Positions 24,148 to 33,547 of a stretch of DNA of 64,000 bases are shown here, piece by piece; position 1 is the first letter of the stretch; each line of letters opens with the position of its first letter. The notes beneath the pieces were generated by a model, which was not told where the DNA came from, did not search any database, and saw only the letters and a program-made list of their open reading frames with translations. The position numbers and the translations under genes are program-made. The DNA lies in the NCBI RefSeq assembly GCF_000020125.1, contig NC_010676.1, positions 1,426,001 to 1,490,000 on the forward strand, given 5' to 3'. This stretch comes from Paraburkholderia phytofirmans PsJN. GTDB lineage: Bacteria; Pseudomonadota; Gammaproteobacteria; Burkholderiales; Burkholderiaceae.

Positions 24148-26541
24148 TCAGCCTTTCCACGTCCAGTTGCGGATTTCTTCCTTATCGATGCCCTCGGCGT
24201 GCGCATAAGCCAGATGCTCGATGATCTGGCCACGCAGCCATTCCTTGGCGTGGTCGCCAACGCCGCGCAGCCTCGGCACGCGGTCGATCACGTCGATCGC
24301 CAGCGAAAAACGGTCGACCTGATTGATGATCGCCAACTCCAGCGGCGTGTTGATGTTGCCCTTCTCGTGATAGCCGTGCACATGCAGGTTGTCGTGGTTC
24401 GTGCGGTTATAGGTCAGCTTGTGCACCAGCGACGCATACGAGTGGAAGTTGAAAATCACCGGCTTGTCAGTGGTAAACAACGAATCGAAATCGCGGCTGG
24501 ACAGGCCGTGCGGATGCGCATGCTCGGGCATCAGGCGAAACAGGTCGACAACATTGACGAAGCGGATCTTCAGGTCGGCGAACTGCTCCTTCAGGATCTG
24601 CACGGCGGCGAGCGCCTCCATGGTCGGGATATCGCCCGCGCAAGCCATGACCACGTCCGGCTCGACGCCTTGGTCCGTCGACGCCCAGTCCCAGATACCG
24701 ATGCCCTTGGTGCAATGCGTGACGGCCGCGTCCATGTCGAGATACTGCAGATGCGGCTGCTTGTCGGCGACGATCACGTTGACGTAATCGCGCGAACGCA
24801 GGCAATGATCGGCGACGCTCAGCAGGCAGTTCGCGTCCGGCGGCAGATAAATACGTACCACGTCCGGGCTTTTATTCGTGACGACATCCAGAAAGCCGGG
24901 ATCCTGGTGCGTGAAGCCGTTGTGATCCTGACGCCAGACGAGCGACGTGATCAGCAGGTTGATCGACGGCACCGGCTGGCGCCAGCCGAGATCGCGTTTG
25001 GCTTTCTCCAGCCACTTGGCGTGCTGGTTGAACATGGAGTCGATCACGTGGACGAAGGCTTCGTACGTGGCGAACAGACCGTGGCGGCCGGTCAGCACGT
25101 AGCCTTCGAACCAGCCTTCGAGCGTGTGTTCGCTGAGCATTTCCATCACGCGGCCGTCTACCGCGAGTTCGCCGCCGTCCGCGTCGCTCGGCACGGTTTG
25201 CGCGAGCCAGGTTTTTTCCGACGCCTCATAGATCGCGGTCAGCTTGTTGCTCGAAGTCTCATCGGGGCCGAACACGCGGAAGTTCGTCATGTTGTTGCGC
25301 ATCACGTCGCGCAGGAACTTGCCGAGCACCTCGGTCGGCGACGTGTACGAGCCGGCTGGCTTTTTCACCGCCACCGCGTAATCGCGAAACGGCGGCATGG
25401 CGAGCGTCTTGCAGAGCACACCGCCGTTCGCATGCGGATTGGCGCTGATGCGGCGCGCGCCTTCGGGCGCGAGTTCGCGCAGTTCTTTCACGAGGCGCCC
25501 TGCTTCGTCGAACAGTGTTTCGGGCTCGTAACTGCGCAGCCAGTTCTCGACCAGTTTCAGGCTCTTGCTATTGGTCGCCGGATCGAGCACCGGCACCTGG
25601 TGCGCGCGCCACGAGCCTTCCACCTTGTGTCCGTCGACTTCCTTCGGACCGGTCCAGCCTTTGGGTGAGCGCAGCACGATCATCGGCCAGCGCGGCCGGG
25701 ACGCGTCGTTGCTCTCGCGCGCATGCTGCTGGATCGCGCGGATTTCGCCGATGCATTGCTCCAAAGTCGCGGCCATCTGCTGGTGCATGACGGCGGGATC
25801 CTCGCCTTCAACGAAATACGGTTTGTGGCCGTAGCCGGTTAGCAAGGCTTCGAGTTCTTCGCGGGGAATGCGCGCGAGAATGGTCGGATTGGCGATCTTG
25901 TAGCCGTTCAGGTGCAGCACCGGCAACACCGCGCCGTCGCGGATCGGATTGAGGAACTTGTTCGAGTGCCACGAGGTGGCGAGCGGACCGGTCTCCGCTT
26001 CGCCGTCGCCGATCATCACCGCGACGATCAGATCGGGATTGTCGAACGCGGCGCCGTAGCCGTGCGAGAGGCTATAGCCGAGCTCGCCGCCTTCGTGAAT
26101 CGAGCCCGGCGTCTCCGGCGTGCAGTGCGAACCGATGCCGCCCGGAAACGAGAACTGCCGGAAGAAGCGCTCCATGCCGGCGACGTCCTGACTGCGGTCG
26201 GGATAGATTTCCGAGTAGTGGCCTTCGAGATAACAATTGGCCAGCGTGGCTGGTGCGCCATGACCGGGACCGGCTACGTAGATCACATTTAGATCAAGCT
26301 TCTTGATCAGCCGGTTCAGATGCACGAGCAGGAAGCTCTGCCCCGGGTCCGAACCCCAGTGGCCGAGCAGGCGGTTCTTGATGTGTTCGGGCTTCAGCGG
26401 TTCGCGCAGCAGCGGATTGTCGCGCAGATAGATCATGCCGGCCGAGAGGTAGTTGCAGGCCCGCCAGTAGCGATCCATGTTGCGCAACGTGTCGGCGTCT
26501 AAAGTTTGCGGCGGCGTGGGATGGGCGGTTGCTTCAGCCAT
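24148..26541 (-). CDS. xfp: Phosphoketolase (xylulose-5-phosphate/fructose-6-phosphate)
   Basis: 797-residue thiamine diphosphate enzyme that splits xylulose 5-phosphate or fructose 6-phosphate to acetyl phosphate plus glyceraldehyde 3-phosphate or erythrose 4-phosphate. Motifs include [39 protein letters not shown] and [19 protein letters not shown]; the length is that of complete enzymes. CAAGGAGTGACACC precedes the ATG. It is the first gene of the operon with ackA. Transketolase (55224) and 6-phosphogluconate dehydrogenase (28569) in the same window feed the same sugar phosphates. Confidence 0.96.
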   Translation of the reverse strand: MAEATAHPTPPQTLDADTLRNMDRYWRACNYLSAGMIYLRDNPLLREPLKPEHIKNRLLGHWGSDPGQSFLLVHLNRLIKKLDLNVIYVAGPGHGAPATLANCYLEGHYSEIYPDRSQDVAGMERFFRQFSFPGGIGSHCTPETPGSIHEGGELGYSLSHGYGAAFDNPDLIVAVMIGDGEAETGPLATSWHSNKFLNPIRDGAVLPVLHLNGYKIANPTILARIPREELEALLTGYGHKPYFVEGEDPAVMHQQMAATLEQCIGEIRAIQQHARESNDASRPRWPMIVLRSPKGWTGPKEVDGHKVEGSWRAHQVPVLDPATNSKSLKLVENWLRSYEPETLFDEAGRLVKELRELAPEGARRISANPHANGGVLCKTLAMPPFRDYAVAVKKPAGSYTSPTEVLGKFLRDVMRNNMTNFRVFGPDETSSNKLTAIYEASEKTWLAQTVPSDADGGELAVDGRVMEMLSEHTLEGWFEGYVLTGRHGLFATYEAFVHVIDSMFNQHAKWLEKAKRDLGWRQPVPSINLLITSLVWRQDHNGFTHQDPGFLDVVTNKSPDVVRIYLPPDANCLLSVADHCLRSRDYVNVIVADKQPHLQYLDMDAAVTHCTKGIGIWDWASTDQGVEPDVVMACAGDIPTMEALAAVQILKEQFADLKIRFVNVVDLFRLMPEHAHPHGLSSRDFDSLFTTDKPVIFNFHSYASLVHKLTYNRTNHDNLHVHGYHEKGNINTPLELAIINQVDRFSLAIDVIDRVPRLRGVGDHAKEWLRGQIIEHLAYAHAEGIDKEEIRNWTWKG

Positions 26542-26980
26542 GGTGTCACTCCTTGAAAAGGACTGTCAGGCAGGTTGGCGAATGCGGCAATGGTGGTTCG
26601 TGATTCGTGAGGCGGCCGGCGTGAAAGAATCGGCAACGCCGGTCATCCTGTCACGCGAACGACACAAGAAAAGCGTACGGGTAGCGTCCCGTGTTGGCGG
26701 CGGGCGTGAGTGCCCTTATCCGGTGAGCTTCAGTGTGACAGGAAGCGCGCCGCATGGTTCGACGCAATCGCCCAAACCTTGATCCAACTGCGACTTCGCG
26801 ACTTCGCGACAGCTGCAAGCGTCGGCCTCACGCCGCATGCGCTAGACTTTAAGCGCCTATTAAGTGAATGCCTTTATGCTCTCCATTTAGCTCCCCTTTA
26901 TGCTCCTGATGCCGCATGCGCGAGCGCGAACCGCATCGGGCGCATCCCGCCTTGCTCACCTCCTACCCGAACGCTCAATC
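26542..26980. other. 439-base intergenic region upstream of the xfp operon
   Basis: No convincing gene is present. The xfp promoter should lie at the left end. CTTTATGCTC occurs twice, at 26872-26881 and 26896-26905, 24 bases apart, in an AT-richer patch before the small membrane-protein gene. CCTGTCAC (26647-26654) and its inverse GTGACAGG (26735-26742) are too far apart to be an obvious operator. Confidence 0.4.
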
Positions 26981-27106
26981 ATGCCGACACCCAGCCGCCT
27001 CAAAGCGCCGTTGATCCTCGTTCTGACCTGCGTGTTCCTGTTCGCGGGTGTCGCCATCCTGATCGGCGTGTTCGGCTTGCTGGTCAAGCTGTTCGGCCAC
27101 GCCTGA
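26981..27106 (+). CDS. Small single-pass membrane protein, unknown function
   Basis: 41-residue predicted protein: a short basic N terminus (MPTPSRLKAP) then one long hydrophobic helix (about residues 11-36) ending KLFGHA. This layout is common for short inner-membrane proteins in Burkholderia. The ATG at 26981 is chosen over an in-frame upstream ATG at 26900 because the upstream extension is not membrane-like. A clear ribosome site is not evident. It may be real, but its small size keeps confidence modest. Confidence 0.5.
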   Translation: MPTPSRLKAPLILVLTCVFLFAGVAILIGVFGLLVKLFGHA

Positions 27107-27230
27107 TTGCCGCCGCGTGGGCGTCGCCGGCGCAACATGTGTATCCTGAGCAGTCTTCCCGGCGCCTTCACACAGGGTCTCGTGCCTTCCCGAGACCTGG
27201 GGCGCCCGGCTTCATTGCAAGGAGTTTCCA

Positions 27231-27767
27231 TTGACGGACCACGCTGATACTTCCCCGTCCTCCGGCCAGCCGCTCGATCCGGAATTGCTCGAACTGGCGC
27301 ATCAGGTTTTCGACCTTGCGCGGCGCGGCGATGCCGCCATGCTTGCGGCAGTGATCGAAAAAGGCGTGCCGCCGAATCTGCGCAACGACAAAGGCGACAG
27401 CCTCGTCATGCTCGCCAGCTACCACGGTCACGCAGACGCCGTGCGCACGCTGCTCGAACACGGCGCCGATCCGAATCTGCGTAACGACAACGGACAGACG
27501 CCGATTGCGGGCGCGGCCTTCAAGGGCTTCGACAAGGTGATCGAAACCTTGCTCGCGCATGGCGCGGATGTGGAAGGCGCGTCGCCGGACGGACGCACCG
27601 CGTTGATGATTGCGGCGATGTTCAATCGCACGGCGATCATGGAGTTGCTGATCGCGCGTGGCGCGGACCCGAAGGCTCGCGACGCCAACGGCGTGACGGC
27701 AATGGATGCGGCCGGCCGCATGGGCGCCGGCGATGCGCAAGCGCGCCTGAAGGAACTCGGTTCATAA
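27231..27767 (+). CDS. Ankyrin-repeat protein
   Basis: 178-residue protein with about four ankyrin repeats. Repeated units such as GDSLVMLASYHGHADAVRTL, GQTPIAGAAFKGFDKVIETL and GRTALMIAAMFNRTAIMELL are clear, each ending in GADxxxR-like turns. There is no signal peptide, so it probably acts in the cytoplasm as a protein-binding scaffold. A TTG start at 27231 is chosen because AAGGAG lies 8 bases before it. Bacterial ankyrin proteins of this size are often next to catalase genes, but none is nearby here. Partner unknown. Confidence 0.9.
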   Translation: MTDHADTSPSSGQPLDPELLELAHQVFDLARRGDAAMLAAVIEKGVPPNLRNDKGDSLVMLASYHGHADAVRTLLEHGADPNLRNDNGQTPIAGAAFKGFDKVIETLLAHGADVEGASPDGRTALMIAAMFNRTAIMELLIARGADPKARDANGVTAMDAAGRMGAGDAQARLKELGS

Positions 27768-27860
27768 AGCGCACCGTGCCTGGCACGCGGCGCTCCCTCA
27801 TCTCCGTATGCACGGCACGCACATTGAGATGCCCAATACGCCGCAAACCGCCGCGAACCG

Positions 27861-28553
27861 CTAGCCTTTCTCCGCCAACAAAGCGTCCACGTCGATCTCC
27901 GCCAATTCGCCGATCCGCTCCACCGTCACGTCCGCCGGTGGATTGCTGGCGATCTCTTTCGGATCGAACGCGTAATGCCCCTGGCGGGGAAACACCGTCG
28001 TCAGTTTTGCGCCCCACGCCTTTTTCATGGCCGTGAGAATGCGCAGCTTGTCGTCGACCATCACATAGTGGCGCGCGGGATAACACTCCATCACCTGGTC
28101 GAGCATCAGCTCTTTGTGGATGTAGATCAGCACGCGCCCTTCGACCTGGTCCCATAGCCCCGAGCGGGCGATCTTGCGCGGCTGGAACACCACGTCGCCG
28201 TCGGAGAGGATCACCGTGGGGCCGCGCTTGCCCACATGATCAAGCGCATCCAGCGCACCCGGATACAGGCGGTTCGCAAACGGATATTCGATCAGGAACG
28301 ACGACATCAACAGCAAGCGCGTGTCCCGTGGACGCTCGGAGCGATACCGCTGCAGCGCGCCCAGATAGTCGGCATAGCCGAGCTCGGTGCGCAGGTTCTC
28401 GAAGATTTCCCAGTACCGCGCGCTGTTCTCCGCGCCGAACTCACGCATCATATGCGCGCGCAGATCCGCGAGCACATGGTCGTTGTCCAGCAAGGTGTTG
28501 TCGCAGTCGAATAGAAATACGACGTCGTGCGGCGTAGAGGTGGTGGCTGGCAT
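27861..28553 (-). CDS. HAD superfamily hydrolase
   Basis: 230-residue phosphatase-type protein. Motif I is FLFDCDNTLLD with nucleophile D16 and acid D18; motif II is VILSDGD; the late acidic motif is YVMVDDKLRI. A helical cap lies at about residues 25-90. The HAD family includes phosphoglycolate and other phosphatases; substrate is not predictable here. The gene is 15 bases after the 6-phosphogluconate dehydrogenase gene on the same strand and may be its partner in sugar-phosphate metabolism. Confidence 0.9.
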   Translation of the reverse strand: MPATTSTPHDVVFLFDCDNTLLDNDHVLADLRAHMMREFGAENSARYWEIFENLRTELGYADYLGALQRYRSERPRDTRLLLMSSFLIEYPFANRLYPGALDALDHVGKRGPTVILSDGDVVFQPRKIARSGLWDQVEGRVLIYIHKELMLDQVMECYPARHYVMVDDKLRILTAMKKAWGAKLTTVFPRQGHYAFDPKEIASNPPADVTVERIGELAEIDVDALLAEKG

Positions 28554-28568
28554 CGCGGCTCCCTGGAA

Positions 28569-29606
28569 TCAGCTTTTCGGCTTGTCGGACGGCGTGGCCG
28601 CTTTCTCGGCGTGGCCACCGAAATCGTTCCGCATGGCCGAGAGCACCCGGTTCGCGAAATCCGCCTCGCCGCGCGAACTGAACCGCGCAAACAGCGCCGC
28701 GCTCAGCACCGGCGTAGGCACGCCTTCGTCGATGGCGGCCGCCACGGTCCAGCGCCCCTCGCCTGAATCGGATACGCGCCCTGCGTAGTTCTTCAGGTCG
28801 ACGTCGCTCACGAGCGACCCGGCGATCAGATCGAGCAGCCAGGAACTGATCACGCTGCCACGCCGCCAGACCTCGGTGACGTCGGCGAGATTCAGATCGT
28901 ACTGGTACAACTCGGGGCGGCGCAGCGGCGAGGTTTCGGCGTCGGCCTCGCGCGCATGTTTGCCGGCGTCGGCGTGATGCAGAATGTTCAAGCCCTCGGC
29001 ATACGCGGCCATCATGCCGTACTCGATACCGTTGTGAACCATCTTGACGAAGTGCCCCGCACCCTGCGGCCCGCAATGCAGGAAGCCCTGGTCCGCGGTG
29101 CTCGATCCGGCGACACGGCCCGGCGTGGCCGGCTCCGAGCCGGCACCCGGCGCGAGCGTCGCGAAAATCGGTTCGAGCCGCTTCACGACCTCCGGCTCGC
29201 CGCCGATCATCAGGCAGTAGCCGCGCTCGCGGCCCGCCACGCCGCCGCTCGTGCCGACGTCCACATAGTGAAGCTTGCGCTCGGCCAGTTCGGTGCCGCG
29301 GCGAATGTCGTCGTGGTAATAGGAGTTGCCGCCGTCGATCACGATGTCGCCCGGCTCCAGCAAGGGCACGAGCTTCTCGAGCGTCATGTCGACCACGGCG
29401 GCCGGCACCATCAGCCACACGGCGCGCGGCTTGTCGAGTTGCGCCACGAGGTCTTCCAGCGACGCCGCGCCCGGCACGCCGTCCTGTTTCAGCTTCTCGA
29501 CCGCCGCCGGCTGCACGTCGTAGGCGATACACTGCTGACCGCCCTTCGTCAGGCGCCGCACCATGTCGGCGCCCATGCGTCCCAATCCAATCATGCCTAG
29601 CTGCAT
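28569..29606 (-). CDS. gnd: 6-phosphogluconate dehydrogenase, decarboxylating (short NAD type)
   Basis: 345-residue enzyme that oxidises 6-phosphogluconate to ribulose 5-phosphate and CO2. It has the nucleotide site GLGRMGADM at the N terminus, IDGGNSYYHDD, the substrate loop VGTSGGVAGRERGYCLMIGG and the catalytic lysine region FVKMVHNGIEYG. At about 345 residues it belongs to the short, often NAD-linked form (YqeC/GndA-like), not the 470-residue NADP form. Together with transketolase and phosphoketolase it completes a pentose-phosphate route to acetyl phosphate in this window. Confidence 0.95.
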   Translation of the reverse strand: MQLGMIGLGRMGADMVRRLTKGGQQCIAYDVQPAAVEKLKQDGVPGAASLEDLVAQLDKPRAVWLMVPAAVVDMTLEKLVPLLEPGDIVIDGGNSYYHDDIRRGTELAERKLHYVDVGTSGGVAGRERGYCLMIGGEPEVVKRLEPIFATLAPGAGSEPATPGRVAGSSTADQGFLHCGPQGAGHFVKMVHNGIEYGMMAAYAEGLNILHHADAGKHAREADAETSPLRRPELYQYDLNLADVTEVWRRGSVISSWLLDLIAGSLVSDVDLKNYAGRVSDSGEGRWTVAAAIDEGVPTPVLSAALFARFSSRGEADFANRVLSAMRNDFGGHAEKAATPSDKPKS

Positions 29607-29994
29607 ATCTCGCTCCGGAAAGTGCCTCGTTGCGCTGCTGGATGTGCTTCGACGATTTGCTTCGTTCTACTGCGGCTCTGCTGCGTTTTCGCTGAGCGCT
29701 TCAGTTGCGGCGCCAGGTTTCGCGCATCGCTACGCTCACTGTAGTGGTGTTTTTTCGCGTGCGCCGGACACACGGTAGCAGCCCAGAAGCGCTCTTGCAG
29801 CGAAGCGGGCAGCGCCGTATGCATCGAAAGACGATACGCCCTTTTGCAGAGGTTTTGCGCGGCGTAAAGTTCCTCGCGGTTGCAGTTGCGCTGGATTGCG
29901 AGGTGCGGCGCGCGCACAGGCTTCGATTCGGCTGACTACCTTCTTACAGTTCGTTTCGCCGCTGGAGCCGTCGCAGCGGTTTCAGTCGCCGCGT
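29607..29994. other. 388-base intergenic region before the 6-phosphogluconate dehydrogenase gene
   Basis: No credible gene. Open frames here are shadow-like and lack ribosome sites. The promoter of the gnd-HAD operon should lie at the left edge, but no consensus boxes stand out. No repeat or terminator was found. Confidence 0.4.
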
Positions 29995-31329
29995 CTAACG
30001 CTGCCGCTCCCGCTGTCTGGCCTGCAGCTTGCCATATTGCGAACGCGCAAAACGCTTCACGGCTTTCCACATCAACGGATAGCGATCGCCCGGCACGGCG
30101 AACAGCACCAGCGCGCACAGCGCCAGCAAGCCGCAGAACAGAAACGTGCCGCGATAGCTGAACGCCTGCACCAACAAGCCCGACAACACGCCCGAGAGAA
30201 TCGAGCCAACGCGCGCCGCGTTGAAGAACAGCGCCGTGGCACGGCCCGGCGCGTGCGGCATCAGGTCCTGCACATAGGTCATGCCAAGACACGAGGTCAC
30301 GGCGACCACGAAGGCGTTGAGCATCTGCATCGGGATCAGCACGTGGACGCTCCCCGCCAGCGACATGCCGACGAAATACACCGCGTGCACCGCGGCGCAA
30401 GCGGCTAGCCAGTTAGGCTTGTGCAGCGCCGACGACTTCGCGCCGAGCGCGAGCATCATCGGAATTTCCATCAAGGCGCCGAGGCCGAGCATGATCGATA
30501 CGTCCAGATGCGTGCCGTTCAGCCCGTGCACGATATAGAGCGGCAGCACGATCATGGTCGCGTTCGCGGCGAGGCCGAGCAGCGTGAGCGCGGCGACCGC
30601 GCGGCCGATGTCGTTGGCCGAGGCGACGCCCGGCAGATTTTCGTGCGCCTCTTCGCCTGGCGTGGTGAGCGGCGGCACGGTGATCGAGGCCGACGGCTCC
30701 GACGCGGTGTCTTCCACCGTGTGATCGCCCAGATGGCCTTGCGGCTCGCGCATGCGCCAGACGATCGTCGCGCACGCGCCGAAACTGGCCGCGGCGAACA
30801 GGAAAAGGCCGTAAAAGCTGCTGGCGGCGAGCACCAGCGCGCCCACCGACGGCCCGAACACCCACGCCGCCGACAGAATGGTCCGCAAGGTCGCGCTGGC
30901 GAATACGCGCTCCGCCGGATCCGCGACCGGCAAGGCCGCGCGACTGAACGAGAACACCATTGAAATGGCCGAGCCGCCCGCGCCGATAAAGACGATGCCG
31001 ACCACCAGCAGCAGCCGGTAATCACGCACCACGCACAAACACAGATAGCCGAGCGCCGCGGCGATCAGCGCGGCCAGCAGCAAGGGCCGGTGCCGTCCGC
31101 TCGCGTCGCTCCAGCGGCCCGCGAAGGTGCTGGCGAGCACCCCGCTCGCCGCGATCAGCGTCATGAACACGCCCAGCCTGAACGGCGTCATGCCGGCGCG
31201 CTCGACGCCGAACAGGGAAAGATAGGGAGCGGTGAACGACATCGCCACGCCGAGCATGAGCGTCGCGGCGGCGAGCGGCTTGAAGCCGGGGATGCGCAGT
31301 AGATCGAAAAAACGCGAGGTCTTTAACAC
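29995..31329 (-). CDS. MFS transporter (sugar efflux type)
   Basis: 444-residue inner-membrane transporter with about twelve hydrophobic segments in two halves joined by a hydrophilic loop around residues 195-240 (rich in E, T, P). The lead LRIPGFKPLAAATLMLG and motif AGRWSDASGRHRP (after TM2) fit the major facilitator superfamily; resemblance is closest to SetA-type sugar efflux transporters. A GTG start at 31329 gives the expected N terminus; no strong ribosome site is seen. The C-terminal tail is very basic. Substrate is not known. Confidence 0.88.
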   Translation of the reverse strand: MLKTSRFFDLLRIPGFKPLAAATLMLGVAMSFTAPYLSLFGVERAGMTPFRLGVFMTLIAASGVLASTFAGRWSDASGRHRPLLLAALIAAALGYLCLCVVRDYRLLLVVGIVFIGAGGSAISMVFSFSRAALPVADPAERVFASATLRTILSAAWVFGPSVGALVLAASSFYGLFLFAAASFGACATIVWRMREPQGHLGDHTVEDTASEPSASITVPPLTTPGEEAHENLPGVASANDIGRAVAALTLLGLAANATMIVLPLYIVHGLNGTHLDVSIMLGLGALMEIPMMLALGAKSSALHKPNWLAACAAVHAVYFVGMSLAGSVHVLIPMQMLNAFVVAVTSCLGMTYVQDLMPHAPGRATALFFNAARVGSILSGVLSGLLVQAFSYRGTFLFCGLLALCALVLFAVPGDRYPLMWKAVKRFARSQYGKLQARQRERQR

Positions 31330-31501
31330 GAGGGGCGGTGGGTCAGGGAAAGCGAGCCTGCGACGCGCGATGCACGCCGCACACTTCGTGGCCGGAACGA
31401 CCGGGGCATTATCGGCTTAGCTTGCGGGCGCGTAAACCCGCGCCATCGCGTCCCAAAATTGCAGGCCGTCCGGTTGCCGCACGGCTGACCACGTGAGCAC
31501 G

Positions 31502-32038
31502 CTATTTGCCGTCCATTGCGCGCATTTGCTGCGCTTGCGCCTTGTAGTCATAGGTCGGATAAAACTCAGTGCGATAGCCGCCCCATGCGGTTGTTTCGAT
31601 CGCCCGGTTGACTTCGCGCAGACGGCTCGCGGGCACGCGCAGCGTGACCACTTGGCCGATGCCCATCATCACGTACCACGACACCACTTCGATGCCGGGC
31701 GGCGGAAAGGTCTTGAAGAAACCTTGTGCGCGCAACTGGTCGTTGATCTTCGGCAGCGGCTTGGACTCGTCGTGGCGCAGGAAGATGGTGAGCAGGAAGG
31801 TGTCGTCGGGTGCGGACGCCGCCGATGCCGCCGGTGCTGCCGGTGGGGACGCTGCCGCCCCGGCGGTGCTCGACGCGCCGGGTGAGCCGGTCATGCCGGC
31901 GTTTGGCGCTGCGCTCGGGTCCGCGCCATATGCAAGCGGCGCACTGCCGAGCGACACGGCCAGCGCCGCGCCGGCCAGGTTGCGCAGCAGCGGGCCGGAC
32001 AACCCGGCGGAACGGCGTGGAGCGACTGCATTGGGCAT
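31502..32038 (-). CDS. Secreted protein of unknown function with Ala/Ser/Pro linker
   Basis: 178-residue protein not recognised. A signal peptide (about 1-40, LAGAALAVSLGSAPLAYGAD) is followed by a low-complexity Ala/Ser/Pro/Gly stretch (about 40-75). A compact domain then begins at DDTFLLTIFLRHDESKPLPK and contains FPPPGIEVVSWYVMMGIGQV and a C-terminal FYPTYDYKAQAQ. It is probably periplasmic. The ribosome site TGGAGG supports the start. The conserved small domain suggests a real family restricted to Burkholderiaceae-like bacteria; that is an impression, not a search result. Confidence 0.75.
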   Translation of the reverse strand: MPNAVAPRRSAGLSGPLLRNLAGAALAVSLGSAPLAYGADPSAAPNAGMTGSPGASSTAGAAASPPAAPAASAASAPDDTFLLTIFLRHDESKPLPKINDQLRAQGFFKTFPPPGIEVVSWYVMMGIGQVVTLRVPASRLREVNRAIETTAWGGYRTEFYPTYDYKAQAQQMRAMDGK

Positions 32039-32183
32039 GGGGTGCCTCCATGACGCGGTTGGGAATAGGTTTGACGGCGCGCGCTTCGGTCTCTATGTTT
32101 CGGTCCGTTTCGTCTCGGTGCAAACAGCACGCGCCGCGTATGGCAAGCAATATCCACTCCCGCGCGGCACGCTCAACCGCGCG

Positions 32184-32480
32184 TTACAGCACGACGTAAC
32201 CGCGTTTCTCCAATGTCCAGCGGTGCCACTGATTGCCATACATCCCGCAAGCGATACCGAACAGCACCGACAGCACGAGTCCGATCAGGTCGGCAGTTTC
32301 GCCCCATAAACCCGAGCAGAAAAGCAGCAGATTGATCGCCAGCATGACGAAAGCAGCAAACCACATCTTCTTCGACAACGCCCACACGAAACCTAACAGA
32401 CACGCGCCCCAACTGAAGCCGGTGGCCACCGCGACGGTTTCGTCCTTGCCGGGATACCGCAGATAAATCTTTTCGCCCAT
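32184..32480 (-). CDS. Small membrane protein, DUF2628-like
   Basis: 98-residue protein. The start KIYLRYPGKDETVAVATGFSW and the two following hydrophobic segments (about 27-45 and 50-75), then NQWHRWTLEKRGY, resemble DUF2628 proteins of unknown function. The start at 32480 is chosen because GGGAAGAA precedes it; an in-frame ATG lies 45 bases upstream but without support. It precedes the secreted protein gene at 31502 by about 145 bases. Confidence 0.75.
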   Translation of the reverse strand: MGEKIYLRYPGKDETVAVATGFSWGACLLGFVWALSKKMWFAAFVMLAINLLLFCSGLWGETADLIGLVLSVLFGIACGMYGNQWHRWTLEKRGYVVL

Positions 32481-32739
32481 TTCTTCCCTTTCCGCCCTCG
32501 ATGATTCGCCGCACGTCGGTGACACCCGGACGAATGTTTAACACGCCACGCCGGCAGGAATATGAGTTTGCGTGAAATTCACACCACCGAGCTTCGAGCC
32601 GCGCTGCCCGCGCACTCAGGCGAGGCCACGCTCACTGACGATCCCGCGCATAGCTGCTACTCTTGGCGAATCCATCCGCAGGGGACGCCGCCACGGCGCG
32701 ATCCCCTGCCTGCACAGGTTAATCCTCTCCGGAGCACGC

Positions 32740-33060
32740 ATGGCAACCCAGACCGCCTATTCTTCCAAAGCCCCCTCGCGAGCCCAACTCGACGCCCTGC
32801 CGGGTGCCACCCTCGTCGAATTCGGCACGGACTGGTGCGGCTACTGCCAGGGCGCGCAGGCGTCGATTGCCCAGGCTCTCGAAGCGCACGACGGCCTCAG
32901 GCATCTGAAGATCGAAGACGGCCCGGGCCGGCCGCTCGGCCGCTCGTTCAAGGTCAAACTCTGGCCCACGCTGATCCTGATGCGCGACGGCGCGGAAGTC
33001 GCGCGCGTGGTCCGCCCGGCCAATGCGGCGGCAGTCGCTGACGTTCTGACGTCGCTCTAA
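32740..33060 (+). CDS. Thioredoxin-fold protein with WCGYC active site
   Basis: 106-residue protein with a thioredoxin fold. The active site is WCGYC, with the preceding TLVEFGTDWCGYC and the conserved cis-proline region WPTLILMRDG. No signal peptide is seen, so it works in the cytoplasm. The CGYC loop differs from CGPC of classical thioredoxins, so it may reduce particular substrates rather than general disulfides. GGAG lies 6 bases before the ATG at 32740. Confidence 0.88.
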   Translation: MATQTAYSSKAPSRAQLDALPGATLVEFGTDWCGYCQGAQASIAQALEAHDGLRHLKIEDGPGRPLGRSFKVKLWPTLILMRDGAEVARVVRPANAAAVADVLTSL

Positions 33061-33111
33061 GGTCTCGCGGCGCATGCTGCATCTAATGCACCGCCCCACC
33101 CGATCACTATC

Positions 33112-33531
33112 ATGCGACAAGCCATCCACCATCTGAGCGTCAAGGCCCGCAACCGTGGCCTCGTCGAATTCACCGACGAAGCGCGCCGCTTCGTCGCCGC
33201 GCAAGGCATCGAAACAGGCCTGCTGACGCTGTTCTGCCGCCATACGTCCGCCTCATTGCTGATTCAGGAGAACGCCGACCCTTCCGTGCAACGCGATCTG
33301 GAGCGGTACTTCGCGACCCTCGCGCCCGAAGACGCCGAGCGTTACGAACACGACGCCGAAGGCACGGATGACATGCCGGCCCATTTGCGCACCGCGCTCA
33401 CGCAAGTGCAACTGTCGGTGCCGGTCGAACACGGGCAGATGGTGCTCGGCACGTGGCAAGGCCTATATCTGTTCGAGCATCGCCGACACACGCAGCAGCG
33501 TGACATCGTGCTGCATCTGATCGGCGAATGA
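33112..33531 (+). CDS. YjbQ family protein (UPF0047)
   Basis: 139-residue protein. The motifs GLLTLFCRHTSASLLIQENADP and GQMVLGTWQGLYLFEHR are the hallmark of YjbQ, a small trimeric enzyme family for which a thiamine-phosphate synthase-like activity has been reported as a weak side activity. The real function is unknown. It begins 51 bases after the thioredoxin-fold gene and may be co-transcribed. Confidence 0.95.
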   Translation: MRQAIHHLSVKARNRGLVEFTDEARRFVAAQGIETGLLTLFCRHTSASLLIQENADPSVQRDLERYFATLAPEDAERYEHDAEGTDDMPAHLRTALTQVQLSVPVEHGQMVLGTWQGLYLFEHRRHTQQRDIVLHLIGE

Positions 33532-33547
33532 CGCGCGGCTCACCGCG

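Noticed and set aside
24127..25668. 513-codon plus-strand open frame inside phosphoketolase
   Set aside because: It is antisense to xfp, whose motifs are complete; the shadow has no recognisable domain.
26647..26742. CCTGTCAC and GTGACAGG inverse pair
   Set aside because: The arms are 80 bases apart and only 8 bases long; chance is likely.
29597..29917. 106-codon minus-strand frame upstream of gnd
   Set aside because: It overlaps the gnd start region, is basic without domain pattern and has no ribosome site.
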